In this document: positions 58,700 to 64,000 of the stretch, piece by piece
Layout: every line of letters begins with the position of its first letter
How positions within the stretch are numbered: the stretch's first letter is position 1
Assembly: GCA_964540895.1 (NCBI GenBank)
Contig: CAZIOP010000002.1
Coordinates: forward strand, 66,625 to 130,624
DNA: 64,000 nucleotides
Reading direction: 5' to 3'
Origin: Patescibacterium sp964540895
GTDB lineage: Bacteria; Patescibacteriota; Patescibacteriia; Patescibacteriales; Patescibacteriaceae
Program-made: the position numbers and the translations under genes
The notes under the pieces: model-generated
Database searches by the model: none
What the model was told of the DNA's origin: nothing
The model's input: the letters and a program-made list of their open reading frames with translations, nothing else

Positions 58700-61333
58700 A
58701 TGCATTTAGAAAAACTAGAGATTCAAGGTTTTAAATCATTTGCCACAAAAAATACGCTTGTTTTTCCCGGCCTGGTAGAAGGGAATAGACGGGGTTTAAC
58801 CGCTGTCGTGGGTCCTAATGGGTCAGGCAAGTCCAATATTGCTGACGCAGTCCGTTGGGCTTTAGGAGAACAGAGTATGAAAACACTTCGGGGTAAAAAG
58901 TCCGAAGATGTTATTTTTTCTGGGTCTGACAAAAAAGGTAAACTGGGCATGGCCGAGGTATCGTTGTTTTTAAATAACAGTGATGGCAAGACACCTATTG
59001 ATTATTCTGAAGTAGTGTTAACTCGTCGGCTATACCGTGATGGTGAAAGTGAATATTTAATTAATAATGCTAAGGCTCGTTTACTTGATGTTCAAATGTT
59101 GCTTGCCAAGGCTAATGTTGGTCAGAAAACCTACAGTGTTATTGGCCAAGGTATGGTGGAAGGATTTTTAAACACGTCATTATCAGAACGTAAGGAATTC
59201 TTTGATGAAGCAACTGGCGTAAAACAATTTCAAATTAAACGTGATGACTCATTAAACAAATTACGAGCTAGTTTAGAAAATTTAGGACAAGCTGAAATGT
59301 TGTTAGGCGAAATTGAACCTCGTTTAGCTCATTTAACTCGTCAGGTAGGTCGTTTAAAGAAGCGTGGCGAAGTAGAAGGAGAATTGCGAGAATTGCAATT
59401 AGCCTACTATCGTACTGTTTGGCATGAAATTAATGACCGTTTTAAGAACGCTAATGAAAAATTGTTAGATTTAGAAAAAACTAAAGGCGCTAAAGACAAA
59501 AAATTAGCTACTCTTAACGCTGAACTTGTTTCCTTGCAAAGACAATCTGGAGCAAACCAAGAATTTGATCGTTTACAAGTAGAATTAACAGCCAAGCAAT
59601 CAGCTAAAGAAAAAGTAATGGCCGAACTAGCAAAAATTGATGCTCGTTTAGAGTTAAAGTTTGAGAGCGAAGGTAAATTTGATTTATCGTTTTTTAAACG
59701 ACGAGCTACTGAATTAGAACGAGAAGAAACAAGATTATTATCTGAGATCGAAAGTTTAGAAAAGTCAGTTACCGAACACACCAACGAGGTCAAGAAGCTA
59801 GAAGCTGAACGAAGTCATTTAACTAAAGAAATCGAAAGCCTACATCAGTCCCTGGGAGAAGAAAGTGGCCCACAATCTGATAGTCGGATTGATGACTTAA
59901 AGAAGAGATTGAAAAAGTCAGTAGAATTATTAGAAACAGCTGAGCAATTAGATGATATTACTGGTATTAAATTTGCTTTGAGAGATATTAGAAAAGAATT
60001 AACAGAACTACATGAGTTAGCTGTTAGTTTTGGTGTTTCGCTTTCTAAGCAAACTCAATCATCTCTGCTATCAATCACTAATCAAAAAGAGACAATTCTT
60101 GAGCAATTACGTTTATCAAGTCAGGCTTTAACTATTGCTGAGGAACGACTACGATTATCAAAAACTAGTCTTGTCGAGATTAAAAAAGAAAAGACTTCAA
60201 CTACTAGTAAGCTAAAAGCTGACGGTGGAGATACCTCATCCTCTGAACGAAAAGGCATAGAAAAAAGTATTGATACAGTTGAAGTAGAAATAAAACAAAT
60301 TAAAGATAAGCTAGGACGTTTTACCTCTGACCAAGAAGAACAACGTCAAAAATTATTTGCCCTACAAAATGAAAATCAAACACTACAAACAGAAGTTAAT
60401 CGACTAACTAGTGAATTGAATGATAGTAAAATAGAATCTACTCGTCAGGAAACTAAGTTAGAAGATTTAGAAGTAGAGATAAGACAAAATCTAGGTGGTT
60501 TAAAAGAAGTACGTGATAATAGACAATCTAATGAAATTGATCGCTTTGCAGTTCAAGAAAAAATTACTCAGCTTAAACGACAATTAGATTTAATTGGGGG
60601 AATTGATCCAGAAATTGAACAAGAATATATTACTACTAAAGAACGTCATGACTTTTTATCTAATCAAGTTAGTGATTTATTAGCTACCGGAGAATCTTTG
60701 GAAACTGTTATTGAAGAATTAGACGCCACTATTAAAGAGCGATTTGATAAAGAGTTTAAAGTTATTTCTCAAAAGTTTGAGGAATATTTCAAAATCTTAT
60801 TTAGTGGTGGAACAGCCAAGATTTTAAAAGTTATGACTGATGAAGAAGATTCTGCTATTGAATCAAATGATGGGAAACAGCCATTGCCTAAGGCAAGTGA
60901 TAACAAAGAAGAAGTTATAACAGTAGTTGGTGCTAAATTAAAACGAATTAAATTTTTGCAAAAATATAATGCCACAGGTCTTGCTGGCATTGAAATCCAA
61001 GCTACCCCGCCTGGCAAAAAAATTAAATCAATTACTATGCTATCTGGTGGGGAACGAGCATTGACTGCTATCGCTTTAATTTGTGCCATTATCAGTGCTA
61101 ATCCTTCCCCGTTTGTTATGCTAGATGAAGTTGATGCAGCCCTAGATGAAGCTAATTCAGAACGACTAGCCAAGATTTTAGATGACCTTTCTCATAAGAC
61201 GCAGTTTATAGTTATTACTCACAATCGTGCTTCAATGTTACGAGCTGCTGTGCTATATGGTGTTGCTATGCAGGATGATGGAGTATCAAAGTTATTGAGT
61301 ATTAAATTGGAAGAGGCAAAGTATCGAAGCTAA
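58700..61333 (+). CDS. smc: Short SMC protein without a visible hinge
   Basis: An 877-aa SMC-family ATPase. Head parts are complete: Walker A GPNGSGKSNIADAVRW, the R-loop EQSMKTLRGKK, the signature MLSGGERALTAIALICA, Walker B FVMLDEVDAALDEAN and the H-loop VITHNRASML. Between are two coiled-coil stretches (about 190-410 and 470-660). Typical bacterial SMC is 1150-1200 aa with a ~150-aa hinge carrying conserved glycines; here the middle (about 395-460: KKSVELLETAEQLDDITGIK) is short, helical and shows no hinge glycine pattern. A TATACT -10 ends 11 bases before the ATG. It likely organises or segregates the chromosome, but dimerisation must differ. Confidence 0.88.
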   Translation: MHLEKLEIQGFKSFATKNTLVFPGLVEGNRRGLTAVVGPNGSGKSNIADAVRWALGEQSMKTLRGKKSEDVIFSGSDKKGKLGMAEVSLFLNNSDGKTPIDYSEVVLTRRLYRDGESEYLINNAKARLLDVQMLLAKANVGQKTYSVIGQGMVEGFLNTSLSERKEFFDEATGVKQFQIKRDDSLNKLRASLENLGQAEMLLGEIEPRLAHLTRQVGRLKKRGEVEGELRELQLAYYRTVWHEINDRFKNANEKLLDLEKTKGAKDKKLATLNAELVSLQRQSGANQEFDRLQVELTAKQSAKEKVMAELAKIDARLELKFESEGKFDLSFFKRRATELEREETRLLSEIESLEKSVTEHTNEVKKLEAERSHLTKEIESLHQSLGEESGPQSDSRIDDLKKRLKKSVELLETAEQLDDITGIKFALRDIRKELTELHELAVSFGVSLSKQTQSSLLSITNQKETILEQLRLSSQALTIAEERLRLSKTSLVEIKKEKTSTTSKLKADGGDTSSSERKGIEKSIDTVEVEIKQIKDKLGRFTSDQEEQRQKLFALQNENQTLQTEVNRLTSELNDSKIESTRQETKLEDLEVEIRQNLGGLKEVRDNRQSNEIDRFAVQEKITQLKRQLDLIGGIDPEIEQEYITTKERHDFLSNQVSDLLATGESLETVIEELDATIKERFDKEFKVISQKFEEYFKILFSGGTAKILKVMTDEEDSAIESNDGKQPLPKASDNKEEVITVVGAKLKRIKFLQKYNATGLAGIEIQATPPGKKIKSITMLSGGERALTAIALICAIISANPSPFVMLDEVDAALDEANSERLAKILDDLSHKTQFIVITHNRASMLRAAVLYGVAMQDDGVSKLLSIKLEEAKYRS

Positions 61334-61342
61334 TAATTTTCT

Positions 61343-61903
61343 ATGCCAAATATAGAAATAGAAGCAAGATTTTTGGAGATAAATAAAGAAGATTTAGTTA
61401 ATAGATTATTAAAATTAGGTGCTATCGATTGTGGTGAACAAACACTTGAAGAAGTAATTTTTTATGATAAAGATTTGAAGTGGCGAGATGTTGAGAATAA
61501 GTTTATACGTTTAAGAAAAAATAAGAATAAAGTTGTTTTAACATATAAGCAGCATATTTCTCACGCCATTGATGGCTCCGAAGAAATTGAATTTGAAATT
61601 GAGAGTCTAGAAAAGGGTATTAATTTTTTAAATAAAATTGATTTATTGGAAGCGAGGCACCAAGAAAAAAAACGACATACATTTACGTTTAATGATATAA
61701 CTATAGATATAGATACATGGCCCAGAATTCCTACTTATGTTGAATTAGAAGCTGATAGCGAAGAAAAAATAAAAGAGATGGCTGCTTTGTTAGAGCTTGA
61801 CTGGTCTCAGGCAAATTTTGAAAATGCTGGTTACATTATTGAGAATCGTTACCACATTCCTGTCCTCTCTTTAAAATGGTTTACGTTTGATAAATTTGAG
61901 TAA
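61343..61903 (+). CDS. CYTH domain protein (CyaB/thiamine triphosphatase-like)
   Basis: A 186-aa CYTH protein: the signature near the start is E-I-E-A-R-F (usual form E-x-E-x-K), with FIRLRKNKNKVVLTYKQH and DIDTWPRIPTYVELEAD as the other tunnel strands rich in charged residues. Family members bind triphosphates and metal: class IV adenylate cyclases, thiamine or inorganic triphosphatases. The change of Lys to Arg leaves the activity open. It lies 9 bases after smc and 12 before the GalT-like gene. Confidence 0.85.
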   Translation: MPNIEIEARFLEINKEDLVNRLLKLGAIDCGEQTLEEVIFYDKDLKWRDVENKFIRLRKNKNKVVLTYKQHISHAIDGSEEIEFEIESLEKGINFLNKIDLLEARHQEKKRHTFTFNDITIDIDTWPRIPTYVELEADSEEKIKEMAALLELDWSQANFENAGYIIENRYHIPVLSLKWFTFDKFE

Positions 61904-61915
61904 AGTTATTTCTAT

Positions 61916-62830
61916 ATGAAAAAATCAGAAATCAGAAAAGATTATTTACTAGATCGATATGTTATTATTGCACCAAAACGATCTAAGCGTCCGGAGCAGA
62001 TGAAACAGACTTCTTTAGTAACAAGCAAGGATAGTCCGTTTACTTCTAATAATTTGGATAAAAAGCGAATTATTGATTCATTAGGTAAGGGCTCGGAAAA
62101 AGTGGTAGTTATTAATAATTTATTTCCAGCAGTTACTTTAAAAAATAAACGGGCCTACGGAGTTCAAGAAGTAATCATTGATACACCTGATCCAACTTTG
62201 CGACAACCAGATTTTTCACTCCAACATTTAGTTAGATTACTAACGATGTGTGCTAGAAGAGTTAGAACTTTAATGAAGTTACCAAAGATTAATTATATTT
62301 TATGTTTAAAGAATGAAGGAGCTGCTGCTGGAGCGTCAATTCAACATGAGCATTCACAAATTTTTGCTACTAGTTTTGTTTCCCCGGGAATTAAAGCAGA
62401 AGCTGAGAAAGCCAAAGAATATTTTCATACGCATGGCGCTAGTTTCTATAGTAATCTAATAAAGAAAGAAATGAAGTCAGCTAGACGAGTGTATGAAGAT
62501 AAGTACATAGCTGCCTTTACGCCTTATGCTAGCGTGTTTGAGTATGAGATATGGATTTTTAGTAAACGGGCAGTCGATAATATTTCGGCTTTGAATAAAC
62601 AAGAAATTATTTCATTAGCCAAAATGTTACAAAAGATATTAGGAAAATTAAAAAAACTAGGGCTAGCCTATAATTATTTATCTCGTCAGATTGTTTCTGA
62701 TAAGCATCAGCATTTTTGCTTAAAAATAGAACCCCGAGGGAGTGTATGGGGACCAGTAGAATTAGACTCTGGATTATTTATTAATTCAGTTACTCCAGAG
62801 GATGCAGCAAAGTATTACCGATCTAAGTAA
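61916..62830 (+). CDS. Galactose-1-phosphate uridylyltransferase-like (HIT superfamily) protein
   Basis: A 304-aa protein of the GalT branch of the HIT superfamily: LDRYVIIAPKRSKRPEQM, VVINNLFPAVTLKNKRAYG, the catalytic region ASIQHEHSQIFA (H-x-H-x-Q), and a second half with HQHFCLKIEPRG. It probably moves a nucleotidyl group onto a sugar phosphate; the sugar is uncertain because the HPHxQ histidine-proline motif is altered. Start in tatATG context. It ends the smc operon. Confidence 0.8.
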   Translation: MKKSEIRKDYLLDRYVIIAPKRSKRPEQMKQTSLVTSKDSPFTSNNLDKKRIIDSLGKGSEKVVVINNLFPAVTLKNKRAYGVQEVIIDTPDPTLRQPDFSLQHLVRLLTMCARRVRTLMKLPKINYILCLKNEGAAAGASIQHEHSQIFATSFVSPGIKAEAEKAKEYFHTHGASFYSNLIKKEMKSARRVYEDKYIAAFTPYASVFEYEIWIFSKRAVDNISALNKQEIISLAKMLQKILGKLKKLGLAYNYLSRQIVSDKHQHFCLKIEPRGSVWGPVELDSGLFINSVTPEDAAKYYRSK

Positions 62831-63207
62831 TTTATTTAATATTAGCCATTAAATAAGCCGTATATCTGGCTTGGGTTAGGCCTTGACACCATTTTCAAAA
62901 TACCCTATTATTATTCTTACTGATTATCTAAATAATATTTCGCCTCATGGCTGAGCCGAAACAGTAATCGGATCGAACAACTTGAAAACACGTAAAGAAG
63001 AAACAGTGACGAAAACCCTGGTGTTTGTGTCTCTGTTTTTTCTTTCCGCAAAGAAGGAAAATTGATCGTTGACAAATGAATTTTTGTGCTAACAGGCGCT
63101 AATTAAATTCGGAAAACATTCCTTTGATCTGTTTTTCTAAACAGGTTGTTTGTTTAGTTAATCAAATTGAAAAAATTAACTGTTGGAAATACCCCAACTG
63201 AAAAAAT
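62831..63207 (+). other. 16S rRNA leader, no gene
   Basis: This 377-base gap holds the 16S promoter at 62883-62911 and a strong 13-bp hairpin: AAAGAAGAAACAG (62994-63006) with CTGTTTTTTCTTT (63033-63045), one G-U pair, with a T-rich 3' arm. Further hairpins with CTGTTT/AAACAG-type arms lie at about 63129-63160. The region probably forms part of the 16S precursor leader; the matching downstream arm would lie outside the window. Confidence 0.7.
62883..62911 (+). promoter_or_regulatory. 16S rRNA promoter
   Basis: TTGACA (62883-62888), 17-base spacer, TATTAT (62906-62911), about 300 bases before 16S. Confidence 0.78.

Positions 63208-64000
<793 letters not shown>

Overview
The window looks like a chromosomal segment of a Candidate Phyla Radiation (Patescibacteria) bacterium, most like the Parcubacteria side. 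The evidence is as follows. DNA is AT-rich and genes are densely packed. The rpsF-ssb-rpsR cluster has no rplI (L9). The 23S rRNA gene carries two group I introns with LAGLIDADG endonucleases. The 16S gene lies about 22 kb from the 23S-5S pair and has a variant 530 loop (AGCAGCAGCGG). Large secreted proteins are built from lamin-tail, DUF4215, PKD, FISUMP and peptidoglycan-binding modules. TGA acts as a normal stop (for example at the end of lgt), so the Gracilibacteria/Absconditabacteria code is unlikely. The lineage call is inference.

Layout. 1-9.7 kb: end of trhO, a nitroreductase, two small membrane/lipoprotein genes, lgt, CIRCE-controlled groES-groEL, then a substrate-binding lipoprotein, a VirB2/TrbC-like pilin, a RodZ-like protein and recA. 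9.7-15.2 kb: rpsF-ssb-rpsR-efp with a structured leader, a TRM11-like methylase, ychF, and between the last two a roughly 400-nt highly structured stretch with its own promoter and terminator-like end (candidate new ncRNA). 15.2-28.7 kb: SdpI-like protein, tRNA-Asp, a 1071-aa surface protein, a fatty-acid desaturase, DoxX, cupin, ZIP transporter, two FISUMP proteins, a DipZ-like CcdA-thioredoxin fusion, RadC and a LMW phosphatase. 28.8-33 kb: an apparent operon for extracytosolic flavin electron transfer (FMN-binding protein, ApbE, NqrB/RnfD-FNR fusion) that also contains an ATP-grasp ligase. 33.8-41.5 kb: ftsK, then the 23S and 5S rRNA genes with a possible attenuator, a processing stem and the two introns. 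41.5-62.8 kb: LTD surface protein, PGI/PMI isomerase, holA, amidotransferase, rpsT, typA (terminator hairpin directly before its start codon), uppP, Nramp-like transporter, yebC-ruvC, SpoIID protein, a short SMC without a visible hinge, CYTH and GalT-like genes. 63.2 kb to the end: 5' half of the 16S rRNA gene.

Two classes of gene start are visible. Most core genes have no Shine-Dalgarno site and begin in the context tatATG, and several have a -10 box so close that the mRNA should be leaderless. About ten scattered genes, nine encoding small hypothetical proteins plus the desaturase, instead have AAAGGAGG-type sites, and most of these also have near-consensus TTGACA-17-TATAAT promoters and sometimes TTG starts. 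They look like a separate, possibly acquired, layer of single genes between the core operons. The strongest leads are the orphan structured RNA, the flavin/ATP-grasp cassette, the hinge-less SMC, the rRNA leader switch and the two-class start signal.
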